Made by a program: the position numbers and the translations under genes. Under the pieces are notes generated by a model, which saw only the letters and a program-made list of their open reading frames with translations, made no database searches and was not told where the DNA came from. 64,000 nt of DNA, from contig NZ_CP037745.1 in NCBI RefSeq assembly GCF_004345025.1, forward strand, positions 1,426,001 through 1,490,000, given 5' to 3'. This document shows positions 44,722 to 53,691 of the stretch, piece after piece (positions within the stretch are counted from its first letter, which is position 1; every line of letters begins with the position of its first letter). Source of the stretch: Rheinheimera sp. D18 (lineage in GTDB: Bacteria; Pseudomonadota; Gammaproteobacteria; Enterobacterales; Alteromonadaceae).

Positions 44722-45501
44722 TTGCTAAAATTGTCTGCCGTTTGTCTAAAGCTTGGCGAAAAAACCGTATTAAACGATATTAGCTTTGCATTACATAATA
44801 ACGAGTTTATTGGTGTTATTGGCCCTAATGGCGCCGGTAAAAGTAGTTTGTTACGAGTGGTGCAGCGCTCATTAACGGCAAATAGTGGCCAAATAATGTT
44901 AAAGCAGCGTGCGTTAGCGCAGTATAAAACGGCCGAGCTGGCGCGTACATTAGCCGTAGTTAGCCAAAACCCAATACCTTTGTTTGCCCTTACCGTAGAG
45001 CAAGTGGCGACTATGGGGTTGTTACCGCACAAAAGCTGGTTTGAAGTAAATCATAGTCAAGACCAACATCAAGTTAGCCAGGCTCTGAATAGAGTTGGTC
45101 TAGCCGACAAAGCGTCACAACTTATCGATACCCTATCTGGCGGCGAATTGCAGCGATTATATATCGCTCGAGCCCTGGTACAGCGCCCTGCATTACTACT
45201 GCTTGATGAACCGACTAACCATTTAGACGTACAATATCAGCATCAAGTATTAGAATTGGTTCGTGCACTAGGTATCCCCGCATTAGCCTGTCTACACGAT
45301 TTAAACCTTGCCGCCATGTATTGCGATAAAATTTTATTACTGCATCAGGGGCAGCAATATGCGTTTGGTACGCCAGAGCAGGTATTAACTACTGAACTGT
45401 TGCAACCGGTATTTGGCTTAGCCTGTGAGGTAACAACTCATGTTTTGTTACGCAAGCAGCAAGTTACCTTTTTACCAAGCCAAACTGGAGCTTTATGTTA
45501 A
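44722..45501 (+). CDS. btuD: cobalamin/iron-chelate ABC transporter ATPase
   Basis: An ABC ATPase of the BtuD/FecE type, 259 residues. Walker A is GPNGAGKSSL, the Q-loop is VSQNPIP, the signature is LSGGELQRLY, and Walker B is LLLLDEPTNHLD. The start is TTG 44722, six bases after AGGAG. It overlaps the permease by seven bases. Clustering with the permease, an adenosyltransferase and a BtuF-like protein supports a vitamin B12 importer rather than a siderophore importer. Confidence 0.88.
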   Translation: MLKLSAVCLKLGEKTVLNDISFALHNNEFIGVIGPNGAGKSSLLRVVQRSLTANSGQIMLKQRALAQYKTAELARTLAVVSQNPIPLFALTVEQVATMGLLPHKSWFEVNHSQDQHQVSQALNRVGLADKASQLIDTLSGGELQRLYIARALVQRPALLLLDEPTNHLDVQYQHQVLELVRALGIPALACLHDLNLAAMYCDKILLLHQGQQYAFGTPEQVLTTELLQPVFGLACEVTTHVLLRKQQVTFLPSQTGALC

Positions 45502-46487
45502 AGCGACATTATAAACTCGCCATGTGGTTGTCGACGGCGCTACTGGTATTGAGCATGCTTATCAGCTTAAGCATAGGTAGCGTTAGTATTACCTTGCTTG
45601 ATACGTTGACTGTGTTAGCGGGCCAAGCTGGACCTTCGTCACTGGCGCAGACCATTATTTTACAAATACGCTTACCACGTTTGCTCTGCGCGGTGTTGGT
45701 TGGGGCGGGGCTGGCTATATCAGGCGCTATTTTACAAAACGCTACACGCAACCCGCTCGCCGATCCTTATCTATTTGGTTTAATGGCGGGCGCCGGTTTG
45801 GGTGCTACATTAGTTAGTGTCGTATTACCCGCTCATATAATTAGTATGGCGCTAGGTGCATTTGTTGGCGCATTGTTTGCAGTTGTCTTGGTATTTGCGG
45901 TCTGTGCAGGGCAACACTGGCGCAAGGTAGAGTACACTTTACTGGCCGGTGTGGCGGTTTCTTTTATGCTAAGCGCTGTCAGTAGCTTTGTACTGTATTT
46001 TGCCGAACCATTTGCTGCTAACCGTATTATGTTTTGGTTAATGGGCAGTTTAAGCCGAACTGACTGGTTTAGTGTGCTGTTACTAAGTCCGGTCGTATTG
46101 CTAGTGCTAGTATTAGCGCTGGCGCTACGGCGTCAACTAGATGCACTACTGCTTAGTGATGAAAGCGCACGCACGCTTGGGGTAAATACCCAAACTTTAC
46201 GTTTAGTACTGTTATTAGCAACGGCGCTATTAACAGCGTGCATTGTGTCGCAGTGTGGCGGTATTGCCTTTGTTGGTTTAATGGTGCCGCACATTGTACG
46301 ACATTATTTTGGTGTAACCTCGGTGCGCTTATTATTGGGTTCGGTGTTAGTGGGTGCACTATTTATGGTTTGGGTAGACAATTTAGCGCGTACTGTACTA
46401 CCGCAACAAGAGATCCCGCTGGGCGTTATTACATCGCTTGCGGGAAGTGTTTTTTTTCTTCTGATCATGCGCCGGCAACGGCTATAG
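45495..46487 (+). CDS. btuC: cobalamin ABC transporter permease
   Basis: A FecCD/BtuC-family permease of 330 residues with about ten membrane segments. RNPLADPYLFGLMAGAGLG and GIAFVGLMVPHIVRH are family signatures. SD GGAG is just before the ATG. It follows the ATPase with a seven-base overlap and precedes the adenosyltransferase by nine bases, so all four genes are one operon. Confidence 0.9.
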   Translation: MLKRHYKLAMWLSTALLVLSMLISLSIGSVSITLLDTLTVLAGQAGPSSLAQTIILQIRLPRLLCAVLVGAGLAISGAILQNATRNPLADPYLFGLMAGAGLGATLVSVVLPAHIISMALGAFVGALFAVVLVFAVCAGQHWRKVEYTLLAGVAVSFMLSAVSSFVLYFAEPFAANRIMFWLMGSLSRTDWFSVLLLSPVVLLVLVLALALRRQLDALLLSDESARTLGVNTQTLRLVLLLATALLTACIVSQCGGIAFVGLMVPHIVRHYFGVTSVRLLLGSVLVGALFMVWVDNLARTVLPQQEIPLGVITSLAGSVFFLLIMRRQRL

Positions 46488-46496
46488 CGAAAGGTT

Positions 46497-47102
46497 ATGA
46501 CCACAGATAATGTCAAACAGCAACGCCATCAAGAACGGCAACAACGCTTAAAAGCGCAAGTAGATAGCGCTATTGCTGCCGCAAGTGACGACAAAGGTTT
46601 GTTGTTGGTAATAACCGGAAACGGTAAGGGTAAATCAACCTCGGGATTTGGTACTGTAGCTCGTGCTGTAGGTCATGGTTTGTCTGCCGCAGTAGTGCAA
46701 TTTATTAAAGGAAATTGGGACTGTGGCGAGCGCAACTTGCTGGCGCAACATGGCGTACAATTTGCGGTAATGGCCACCGGTTTTACTTGGGATACCCAAG
46801 ATAAAGCGGCCGATATTGCCGCAGCAGAACAAACTTGGCTGCAAGCCGAGCAGTTTTTGGTCGATCCAAACATTGATATGGTGCTGCTAGACGAGCTAAC
46901 CTACATGCTCAGTTACCACTACTTACCACTAGAACGTATAGAGCAAGCTCTGCTTAATCGCCCAGCGACACAGCATGTGGTTATTACTGGCCGCGCCTGC
47001 CATCGACGTATTATTGAATTAGCTGATACCGTAAGTGAAGTGCAAAATGTTAAGCACGCTTTCGATCATGGCATTAAAGCCCAACGCGGAGTCGATTGGT
47101 GA
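46497..47102 (+). CDS. cobO: cob(I)alamin adenosyltransferase, CobO/BtuR type
   Basis: Transfers an adenosyl group from ATP to corrinoid cobalt, making coenzyme B12 from imported corrinoids. It is 201 residues; the P-loop GNGKGKST is near the N-terminus, with AVVQFIKGNWDCGERN and LDELTYMLSYHY following. It sits in a B12 uptake operon, suggesting salvage. Its stop codon overlaps the start of the binding-protein gene. Confidence 0.93.
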   Translation: MTTDNVKQQRHQERQQRLKAQVDSAIAAASDDKGLLLVITGNGKGKSTSGFGTVARAVGHGLSAAVVQFIKGNWDCGERNLLAQHGVQFAVMATGFTWDTQDKAADIAAAEQTWLQAEQFLVDPNIDMVLLDELTYMLSYHYLPLERIEQALLNRPATQHVVITGRACHRRIIELADTVSEVQNVKHAFDHGIKAQRGVDW

Positions 47103-47929
47103 GTAATCGTTTAGTGTTTTCAAGCATAGTGGTGCTATTCCTTGCACTGCATAGCATAGCAGCACAGGCTAAACCGCAACGTATTATTGCTTTAGCGCCA
47201 CACATTACCGAGATGTTATACGCCATAGGAGCGGGTGAGCAACTTGTTGGCGTAAGCGACTACAGTGATTACCCTATAGCGGCCAGCACCTTACCTAGCG
47301 TGGCTAATTATGCCAGCATCAATTTAGAAGCCGTATTAGCCCTACGACCAGATTTAGTGATTGCTTGGAAAACCGGTAACCCGCAAGCAGATATAGCAAG
47401 ATTGCAGCAGTTTGGTATTAAAGTAGTATTTTCTGATCCGTTAACGCTAGATGATATTGCAACCGAGTTGCGGTTTTTAGGTGAGGTAACCGACAATACG
47501 CAGCAAGCAAACGCTGTTGCTAGTCAGTTTAGCCAGCAATTAGCTGAGCTTCGCGCTAAGTTTCAGCATAAAAAGCCAGTAACGGTATTTTTTGCCATGA
47601 GTACGGCACCACTAAGCACTGTTGCTAATAACGCTTGGCCACAGCAAATGCTGCATATCTGTGCTGCGCAAAATAGCTTTGCTTCGGCCAAAGGTGATTA
47701 TCCACAGGTAGGCATCGAACAGATTATTGCCGCTCAGCCACAGGTCATTATTCAAGCACAACGCGATAATGTGGTGGCTGATTTTAGCTACTGGCAGCGT
47801 TTTAACACGCTACCCGCGGTTAAAAAATCGCAATATTTAACGGTTAATGCCGATTACTTATATCGCACCACGCCACGCACCTTGCTAGGAATTAAGCAGT
47901 TATGCGAGGGCGTGGACAGTTATCGCTAA
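47099..47929 (+). CDS. btuF: periplasmic cobalamin-binding protein, BtuF-like
   Basis: The solute-binding component of the B12 importer. The signal peptide (VVLFLALHSIAAQA) is followed by the BtuF pattern RIIALAPHITEMLYAIGAGEQLVGVSDYSDYP and LEAVLALRPDLVIAW. I use GTG 47099 (276 residues), seven bases after GGAG and overlapping the cobO stop as GTGA; TTG 47096 is also possible. It converges on the YeiH-like gene. Confidence 0.9.
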   Translation: MSNRLVFSSIVVLFLALHSIAAQAKPQRIIALAPHITEMLYAIGAGEQLVGVSDYSDYPIAASTLPSVANYASINLEAVLALRPDLVIAWKTGNPQADIARLQQFGIKVVFSDPLTLDDIATELRFLGEVTDNTQQANAVASQFSQQLAELRAKFQHKKPVTVFFAMSTAPLSTVANNAWPQQMLHICAAQNSFASAKGDYPQVGIEQIIAAQPQVIIQAQRDNVVADFSYWQRFNTLPAVKKSQYLTVNADYLYRTTPRTLLGIKQLCEGVDSYR

Positions 47930-47939
47930 GCTAAAGGTT

Positions 47940-47956
47940 AATAACGTATCGTTATT
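47940..47956. terminator. small hairpin between btuF and yeiH-like gene
   Basis: AATAACG-TAT-CGTTATT (7-bp stem) sits between convergent stop codons; no strong U tract. Confidence 0.45.
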
Positions 47957-47963
47957 GTGCTAA

Positions 47964-48905
47964 TTACACCACAAACCTAATATAAGCTAATGAACACACG
48001 GCAATAGCAATCCACAAGAGTAGAGCTAATATCATGGGTTTAGCTCCGGCGGCGCGCATTTTTTGAAAGGTAATGCCAGCACCGATAAAGAATAAGCACA
48101 GCACTAATGTGCGCTTAGATAGTGCAAATACGACATCATAGAATTCACTAAACTGCGGTAAAAAATAACTGATTAATATTGCAGCAATGTAAGCCAAAAT
48201 AAAACCGGGAATGCGAATAGATTTACTATTGCCACCAAACGCGATGGATGACACTAACGCAACAGGCACTATCCATAATGCACGTGCCAGCTTAGTGGTC
48301 GTTGCTACTTCTAGCGCTTCATCACCGTAAGTTGACGCAGCACCAACTACTGACGATGTATCGTGAATCGCAATTGCGCTCCACAAACCAAAATCATATT
48401 GCGACAACTCTAAAAAGTGGCCTATAACTGGAAACACAAATAACGCGATAGAGTTAAGGGTAAATACACAAGCTAAAGCTATTGCCATTTGCTCTGCATT
48501 AGCTTTAATTGCCGGTGATACTGCGGCAATAGCGCTACCGCCACATATCGCTGTACCTGCACCAATTAAATAACCCGTTTTTTGATCTAGCTTTAGGAAT
48601 TTAGTCAGTATTACGCCTAGCACTAGGGTAAATACTATTGAACCTACTATTAACGGTAAGCTTTGCTTGCTAATTTCAATAGCTTGTTGTAAATGAATAC
48701 CAAAGCCTAAACCAACAATAGAAATAGATAATAACATGCGGGGCATTGCTGCTAAATCTATCGATTTGGGCAACAAACTAAATGCAGCTAATAAAAAGCC
48801 TAAAATTAATGCGATAGGGGAACTAACAATAGGGAATAAGCACAGTATGGCTAAAGTACAGAACAGCCAGAAGCGACCATCTTTAATTGCAGGGTGAGTA
48901 AGCAT
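47964..48905 (-). CDS. YeiH family putative sulfate exporter
   Basis: A polytopic inner-membrane protein (UPF0324/YeiH), 313 residues with about ten membrane segments. Signatures include GAGTAICGGSAIAAVSPAIKA and IAIHDTSSVVGAAS. Family members have been annotated as sulfate exporters on little evidence. It is monocistronic and convergent with btuF. Confidence 0.88.
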   Translation of the reverse strand: MLTHPAIKDGRFWLFCTLAILCLFPIVSSPIALILGFLLAAFSLLPKSIDLAAMPRMLLSISIVGLGFGIHLQQAIEISKQSLPLIVGSIVFTLVLGVILTKFLKLDQKTGYLIGAGTAICGGSAIAAVSPAIKANAEQMAIALACVFTLNSIALFVFPVIGHFLELSQYDFGLWSAIAIHDTSSVVGAASTYGDEALEVATTTKLARALWIVPVALVSSIAFGGNSKSIRIPGFILAYIAAILISYFLPQFSEFYDVVFALSKRTLVLCLFFIGAGITFQKMRAAGAKPMILALLLWIAIAVCSLAYIRFVV

Positions 48906-49055
48906 GGTAAGTTGTCGGCGTTATAATTAAACGGTATATATTATAACTTATATCATGGTGAAACCCATTGCTATCTAACAGCAACGAATTGACGTTGAAT
49001 GCAAACAAAATAGTTGTGAATAAGCAAATGCTGTTTAGCGTAAAAGGGTAGGAAA

Positions 49056-49081
49056 TGCCCCAAGCTTAGCAGCTTGGGGCA
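49056..49081 (-). terminator. terminator-like hairpin after the TraF-like gene
   Basis: A 10-bp perfect stem TGCCCCAAGC/GCTTGGGGCA with a six-base loop. On the minus strand it is followed by TTTCC, a weak U tract. Confidence 0.65.
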
Positions 49082-49089
49082 AGTGTAGT

Positions 49090-50235
49090 TTAAAACGTAA
49101 AAGCTAAACTAAGTGCAGCACCAGCATCATTTTTATCAGCGTACACTGCCGCTAAGTCAATATGTAGCGTATCAAACGGAGACAAACCTAAACCTGCCGT
49201 CAGCTGGTTTTGCTGATTATTTTTTAGATCATTGCGATAACCTAAACGCAGTTGTGCCCAGTTTAACGCATTAAATTCTACGCCCGCGGCTAACCACTGC
49301 ACTTCATCTTGTAAACCAAAACCAGTGTGGCTATTTAACTCAGCGTCAATGTTGGCGCTAAACCAGCTGTTATGGTAATTAGCTGCAACAGTATATTGTG
49401 GTTTCATATCGTAAGTATATTCGATACCATTAACCTGAATGGTTGGTACTTTTTTGCTTAACAGGTTTTTGGCGCTAACACCTAATACCACGCCATTTTC
49501 CCAAGCAGCGGTAACACCAAGATCAATGTTCGTTTGGGTTTTCTTGTTGCGATATTGGTCGGCATCAAAATCGTCTTCGTCAAAATCAGCCACACTACTA
49601 TTATAAAAAAAGGTTTCGATTTGCTGAAACTTAGGGCTAGCACCCACACTTAACTTAACACTATCAAGTGTAAAGGCATGCGCTATAGTAATACCTGCTT
49701 CTACTACACCAACAGCAATAACACTGCCTGATGAGAGTAAATCAGTATTGTTATTATTTAATCGGTCAATATCGCTGGCATCTATAGTAGTAAGCACGTT
49801 GGCATCAAGGTAGCCACGAGCAAATATCGCCACAGGTAAGGTGTTATTAGGCATAGCTGCTGCCATAGCAAGGGTAACTTTCATGTTAGCGCTATTGTTA
49901 TCTAGTGCCGTTAACGCCTGTTTGGCTAATGCTGAATTAGCTGCAGTAGGGTTAATGTCTAATCTATCAAGTGCATCTTGTAAGTTATCAATACCATCAA
50001 TTAACTCATCATTATCAGCAACGCTCGCACTTATGGCCGGTAGCACTAAGGCAAAATCATCACTGTCGTTAAAGTGAGTAAGTAGGGCTGGGTTATAAAA
50101 GCTAGCCTGATGGTAACTCGCACCTGCAACGCCAGTGCCGCCCATAGCGATAGCACGGGCATCGGTTTGCTGGGCCAGAGCGCTGCCTGACGCACATAAT
50201 AATGCAATACTTAAATAAGAAAGACGATATGACAT
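49090..50235 (-). CDS. TraF_2 / FadL-like outer membrane protein
   Basis: A 381-residue exported beta-barrel candidate. The signal peptide (MSYRLSYLSIALLCASGSALA) is followed by ARAIAMGGTGVAGASYHQASFYNPAL, the N-terminal pattern shared with FadL/PorV-type proteins and with the group annotated as conjugal transfer protein TraF. It ends in SLAFTF, a C-terminal aromatic as in outer-membrane barrels. There are no conjugation genes nearby, so the TraF name is probably misleading here. Confidence 0.8.
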   Translation of the reverse strand: MSYRLSYLSIALLCASGSALAQQTDARAIAMGGTGVAGASYHQASFYNPALLTHFNDSDDFALVLPAISASVADNDELIDGIDNLQDALDRLDINPTAANSALAKQALTALDNNSANMKVTLAMAAAMPNNTLPVAIFARGYLDANVLTTIDASDIDRLNNNNTDLLSSGSVIAVGVVEAGITIAHAFTLDSVKLSVGASPKFQQIETFFYNSSVADFDEDDFDADQYRNKKTQTNIDLGVTAAWENGVVLGVSAKNLLSKKVPTIQVNGIEYTYDMKPQYTVAANYHNSWFSANIDAELNSHTGFGLQDEVQWLAAGVEFNALNWAQLRLGYRNDLKNNQQNQLTAGLGLSPFDTLHIDLAAVYADKNDAGAALSLAFTF

Positions 50236-50466
50236 ATAAACTCCTACTACTTAAAGAAGCTGTAACTTGATGTGTTAGTGATTAAAAAATTGCTGCGAAG
50301 TGGAAAACTGAATGACAAGACAATACAGAAATGGGCGTAGACATAATAAAACCCAGTGCTACTGGCTCATTGCATGCTGGTATTATGAACGCTGACTTAA
50401 CATTTAACAATTGTAATTGTAGCTACTCTTGCGATTGCGCAATTTTTCACGAATTACGGGTACAAA

Positions 50467-50499
50467 AAAGCCGCTTTACACTAAGTATAAAACGGCTTT
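50467..50499 (-). terminator. terminator of tRNA-Pro
   Basis: On the minus strand AAAGCCG...CGGCTTTTTTG, about 15 bases after the tRNA 3' end; a 7-bp stem followed by T residues. Confidence 0.85.
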
Positions 50500-50513
50500 C
50501 TTCTTAAATTTAA

Positions 50514-50590
<77 letters not shown>

Positions 50591-50601
50591 ACGTAGGGCG
50601 T

Positions 50602-50629
50602 ATAATAAAGATTCCCAGCTAGAAAGCAA
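50602..50629 (-). promoter_or_regulatory. promoter of tRNA-Pro
   Basis: On the minus strand TTGCTT (50624-50629), a 16-base spacer, TATTAT (50602-50607) and a GC-rich discriminator (CGCCC), 11 bases before the tRNA. Confidence 0.7.
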
Positions 50630-50857
50630 TGCTGGATTAACTGACTGCGTTAATTTTCAGCAGTTATAAATACTAATAGTTATAACCATCTAGAATGTGG
50701 CTCGAGTAATATTGCGGTGGTTTATTTGTGCAGCACCTCTAGCACACTAGATTTATTGTCTTGGCGGCTATAGCGGCAATGTGCGCTTAAATGCGTCTGA
50801 CACTGGTGAATTTTCATTAACTCAGTAAAATAGGCAACCTGTATTTTTACTAATGTA

Positions 50858-51991
50858 GTGATATTAGTGTCAGAACAAGATATTTATGCCGATATACGGC
50901 CATATAACGATGATGAAGTTGCGCCGGCAATAGCACGGCTTATTGCCGATGATGAGTTTATTCAGGCTATTTTACATTACCGTTTTCCCCATATGTCTGG
51001 ACCTTTTGGCTGGTTGTTGTCGCCATTAATTAAATTTCGTTTAAAGCGGCGCTTAGCTAAGTTAAATACGGTATTAGCTGTGCAGCAGCAGGTTGCTGGC
51101 TTTATGGATCAAATGATTGCTAGCACCACTAATAACGTTACAGTATCGGGTATTGAGTATTTAACGCCGGGTAAAGCGTATCTTTTTATATCAAACCATC
51201 GTGATATTGCGATGGACCCTGCTTTAGTTAACTGGTGTTTGCACCAGCATGGCTTCGACACCGTGCGTATTGCTATTGGTGATAACTTATTGCGCAAAGC
51301 GTGTTCTTCAGAGTTAATGAAACTGAATAAGAGTTTTATTGTAAAACGTGGTGCCAAAGGCCCGCGCGAAATGTTAAAAAACTTTACGCAGTTATCTGGC
51401 TACATTAAACATTCATTAGAGCAGCAGCAGTCTATTTGGATTGCGCAAAAAGAAGGGCGTGCCAAAGACGGTAATGATGTAACGGATCCGGCTATTTTGA
51501 AAATGTTTTATATGGAAGGCAAAAAGCGCGGTGAAGATTTTTCTAGTTATATGCAAAGCTTAAATATTGTGCCGGTGTGTTTGTCTTACGAGTACGATCC
51601 TTGCGATGTGAGTAAAATAAATGAGTTGTGGCAAAAACAAACTCAAGGTAGCTATCAAAAGGGCGAGTTTGAGGATATCGATAGCATAATTAAAGGTATA
51701 GTTGGCTATAAAGGCCGAGTAAATGTTGCCTTTACCAAACCATTACAGCATATACCGGCAGAGCCTGATCTGCTCGCGCAGTTAATTGATCAGCAAATTT
51801 GGCAGCAATACCGTTTGTTTCCAATTAATTATTTAGCTGCAGGTCAGCAGCACAACAGCATAGATGAAAAAGTGATAGAGCAGTGGCAACAACGTATGCA
51901 AAGTGTGCCTAAAGACGCAATTGCCTTGCTTAGTAAGCTGTATGCTGCGCCGCTGGTTAAGCAGCAACAGCTTAAGCAAAATAAGCCGTGA
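50858..51991 (+). CDS. PlsC-like glycerolipid acyltransferase
   Basis: A 377-residue acyltransferase. The HxxxxD motif is NHRDIAMDPALV, and EGRAKDGND follows as block III, so it belongs to the PlsC/lysophosphatidic acyltransferase superfamily. The preceding helical region and the C-terminal 130 residues extend beyond core PlsC. The start is uncertain: GTG 50858 is used here and GTG 50867 is also in frame; neither has a clear ribosome site. It overlaps the next gene by four bases (GTGA). Confidence 0.85.
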   Translation: MILVSEQDIYADIRPYNDDEVAPAIARLIADDEFIQAILHYRFPHMSGPFGWLLSPLIKFRLKRRLAKLNTVLAVQQQVAGFMDQMIASTTNNVTVSGIEYLTPGKAYLFISNHRDIAMDPALVNWCLHQHGFDTVRIAIGDNLLRKACSSELMKLNKSFIVKRGAKGPREMLKNFTQLSGYIKHSLEQQQSIWIAQKEGRAKDGNDVTDPAILKMFYMEGKKRGEDFSSYMQSLNIVPVCLSYEYDPCDVSKINELWQKQTQGSYQKGEFEDIDSIIKGIVGYKGRVNVAFTKPLQHIPAEPDLLAQLIDQQIWQQYRLFPINYLAAGQQHNSIDEKVIEQWQQRMQSVPKDAIALLSKLYAAPLVKQQQLKQNKP

Positions 51992-52863
51992 GCTATTTAA
52001 TAGCGGTAACGCTATTGTGGGCGTTTTCTTTTAGCTTAATTGGTGTGTATTTAGCTGGGCAAGTAGATGCATATTTTGCCGTGTTGCTGCGGGTGTTATT
52101 AGCCTTTCTCGTGCTTTTACCCTTTATTAGACCGCAGCCAATGGCTTTGGTATTAAAATTAATGGCGTTGGGTGCGGTACAGTTAGGCTTAATGTACTTG
52201 TTTTATTATCAGTCATTTTTATTATTAACTGTCCCCGAAGTATTAATTTTCACTATTTTTACCCCGGTTTATATCACGCTACTGTACGACATCGCGCAGC
52301 GTCGGTTTCAATATCGTTTTTTACTGGCGGCGGGTTTAGCCGTTGTTGCTGCAGCAATAATGAGATACCAACACTTAAGCCAAGATTATTGGTTAGGTTT
52401 TGCTGTGGTGCAGGGCGCAAACCTGTGTTTTGCGATAGGCCAAGTTGGCTATAAGTTATTGTTAGCCAAATACCCGCCGCAACTAGCGCAGCATAACGTA
52501 TTTGCTTGGTTTTACCTTGGCGCTTTAGTGGTAGCGTTACCGGTATGGTATCTGTTGGGTAGCGCGCAGTATCCGCAAACAAACGTACAATGGCTGGTGT
52601 TGTTTTGGTTAGGTTTAGTTGCGTCAGGCGGTGGTTATTTTTGGTGGAATAAAGGTACGACGCAAGTAAGTAGCGGCGTGCTAGCTGTGATGAATAATAT
52701 GCTGATACCGGCAGGCTTACTGGTAAATATTCTGATTTGGAATCGAAGTGAAAACATCCTAGCCTTAGCGATAGGCTCGGTGTTGTTAGTGTTATCTTGC
52801 AAGCTGTGTCAGTTAGAACGCAGCACAATTATATCTGGAGATGCTGGTGGCAAGACAAGTTAG
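51988..52863 (+). CDS. EamA-family (DMT) transporter
   Basis: An inner-membrane drug/metabolite transporter of about ten membrane segments in two EamA repeats, 291 residues. The GTG start overlaps the upstream stop. The substrate is unknown. SGGGYFWWNKGTTQVSSGVLAVMNN is typical of the C-terminal EamA repeat. It is translationally coupled to the acyltransferase and overlaps the DUF2960 gene at its end. Confidence 0.85.
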   Translation: MSYLIAVTLLWAFSFSLIGVYLAGQVDAYFAVLLRVLLAFLVLLPFIRPQPMALVLKLMALGAVQLGLMYLFYYQSFLLLTVPEVLIFTIFTPVYITLLYDIAQRRFQYRFLLAAGLAVVAAAIMRYQHLSQDYWLGFAVVQGANLCFAIGQVGYKLLLAKYPPQLAQHNVFAWFYLGALVVALPVWYLLGSAQYPQTNVQWLVLFWLGLVASGGGYFWWNKGTTQVSSGVLAVMNNMLIPAGLLVNILIWNRSENILALAIGSVLLVLSCKLCQLERSTIISGDAGGKTS

Positions 52864-53092
52864 TTATACCTATAAGAAGCAACGTAAGGTTATTAATTTT
52901 AGCTATGACAAACATCGTGATCTATACGAAGCGGTCGCAGCTGCAGAAGGAATAGACTTAACGAGTTTTTTAGCAATGGAACAACAAGTTACCATGACAG
53001 CTAAGCGGGGCGCGGCGGTGAAAAACTATCGTCAACAAGAGTTTGCGCGAATGGGCTTTGCTGATATCGTCTTTGTACGGGAAGAGAAATAA
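52847..53092 (+). CDS. DUF2960 family protein
   Basis: An 81-residue basic protein. ARQVSYTYKKQRKVINFSYDKHRDLYEAVAAAEGIDL matches the DUF2960 family of Vibrio and Shewanella. GTG 52847 follows GGAG by six bases, whereas ATG 52841 abuts it, so GTG is preferred. The start lies inside the end of the transporter gene. The function is unknown. Confidence 0.8.
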   Translation: MARQVSYTYKKQRKVINFSYDKHRDLYEAVAAAEGIDLTSFLAMEQQVTMTAKRGAAVKNYRQQEFARMGFADIVFVREEK

Positions 53093-53128
53093 TACCTTAT
53101 TAAACATTGTCAGCAAACAGCAGGCAAT

Positions 53129-53157
53129 AAAAAAGGACACCTAGGTGTCCTTTTTTT
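53129..53157. terminator. bidirectional terminator
   Basis: AAAAAAGGACAC-CTAG-GTGTCCTTTTTT palindrome between convergent DUF2960 and csp genes. Confidence 0.92.
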
Positions 53158-53171
53158 AGCAAGTGCTTAAA

Positions 53172-53381
53172 TTACAGAACTGTAACGTTAGCAGCTTGTG
53201 GGCCTTTTTGGCCTTGTTCAATTTCGAAAGCTACGCGTTGGCCTTCGTTTAAGGTTTTATAACCTTCAGTTTGGATTGCACGGAAGTGAACGAATGCGTC
53301 AGCGCCGCCGTTATCTTGAGTAATGAATCCGAAACCTTTATCAGCGTTAAACCACTTAACTACACCAGTTACTTTAGCCAT
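53172..53381 (-). CDS. CspA-family cold-shock protein
   Basis: A 69-residue single OB-fold RNA chaperone. [14 protein letters not shown] and DAFVHFRAI are the RNP1 and RNP2 motifs; nucleic-acid-binding aromatic residues are present. SD AGGAG lies six bases before ATG. The 5' untranslated region appears long, about 200 bases or less if the TATAGT at ~53564-53569 (minus strand) is the -10. I cannot say whether it is cold-, growth- or constitutively expressed. Confidence 0.95.
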   Translation of the reverse strand: MAKVTGVVKWFNADKGFGFITQDNGGADAFVHFRAIQTEGYKTLNEGQRVAFEIEQGQKGPQAANVTVL

Positions 53382-53640
53382 GTTTGACTCCTAAAAATTT
53401 TTAATAAAACTAATTGACGCTTAATTGCGCTTTTAGCCTGACTGTTACCTTACTTATGCGGCCAAACGTGCGTGAATCTTCAGGACATGACTTACAATGA
53501 AGCTGTGTAGCGAAGTTTTCATAAACATTTTGTTACATAGGTCTGCTTTACAGGCCGGTGAGTACTATAACAGGTCTAAACGGAATGTATATAGCAAAAT
53601 GCAAATAAACCTTTGTCAGGCAATAAAAAATTAAAATAAT
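53382..53640 (-). other. probable csp 5' leader and intergenic region
   Basis: Holds the csp ribosome site, a possible -10 TATAGT, and about 200 bases of untranslated sequence, as in many csp leaders. I see no complete small gene and no other recognisable element. Confidence 0.4.
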
Positions 53641-53644
53641 AAAA

Positions 53645-53664
53645 AAGGCCGGTATACCGGCCTT
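53645..53664 (-). terminator. terminator of ald
   Basis: AAGGCCGG-TATA-CCGGCCTT with the minus-strand continuation TTTTATT after the stem; 28 bases beyond the ald stop. Confidence 0.9.
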
Positions 53665-53691
53665 AATTTTAAATCGTTTAATTATTGAGCA

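Noticed and set aside
49090-50235. Conjugation system suggested by the TraF-like name
   Set aside because: No other transfer genes, relaxase or mobile-element ends are nearby; the protein looks like a FadL/PorV-type barrel.
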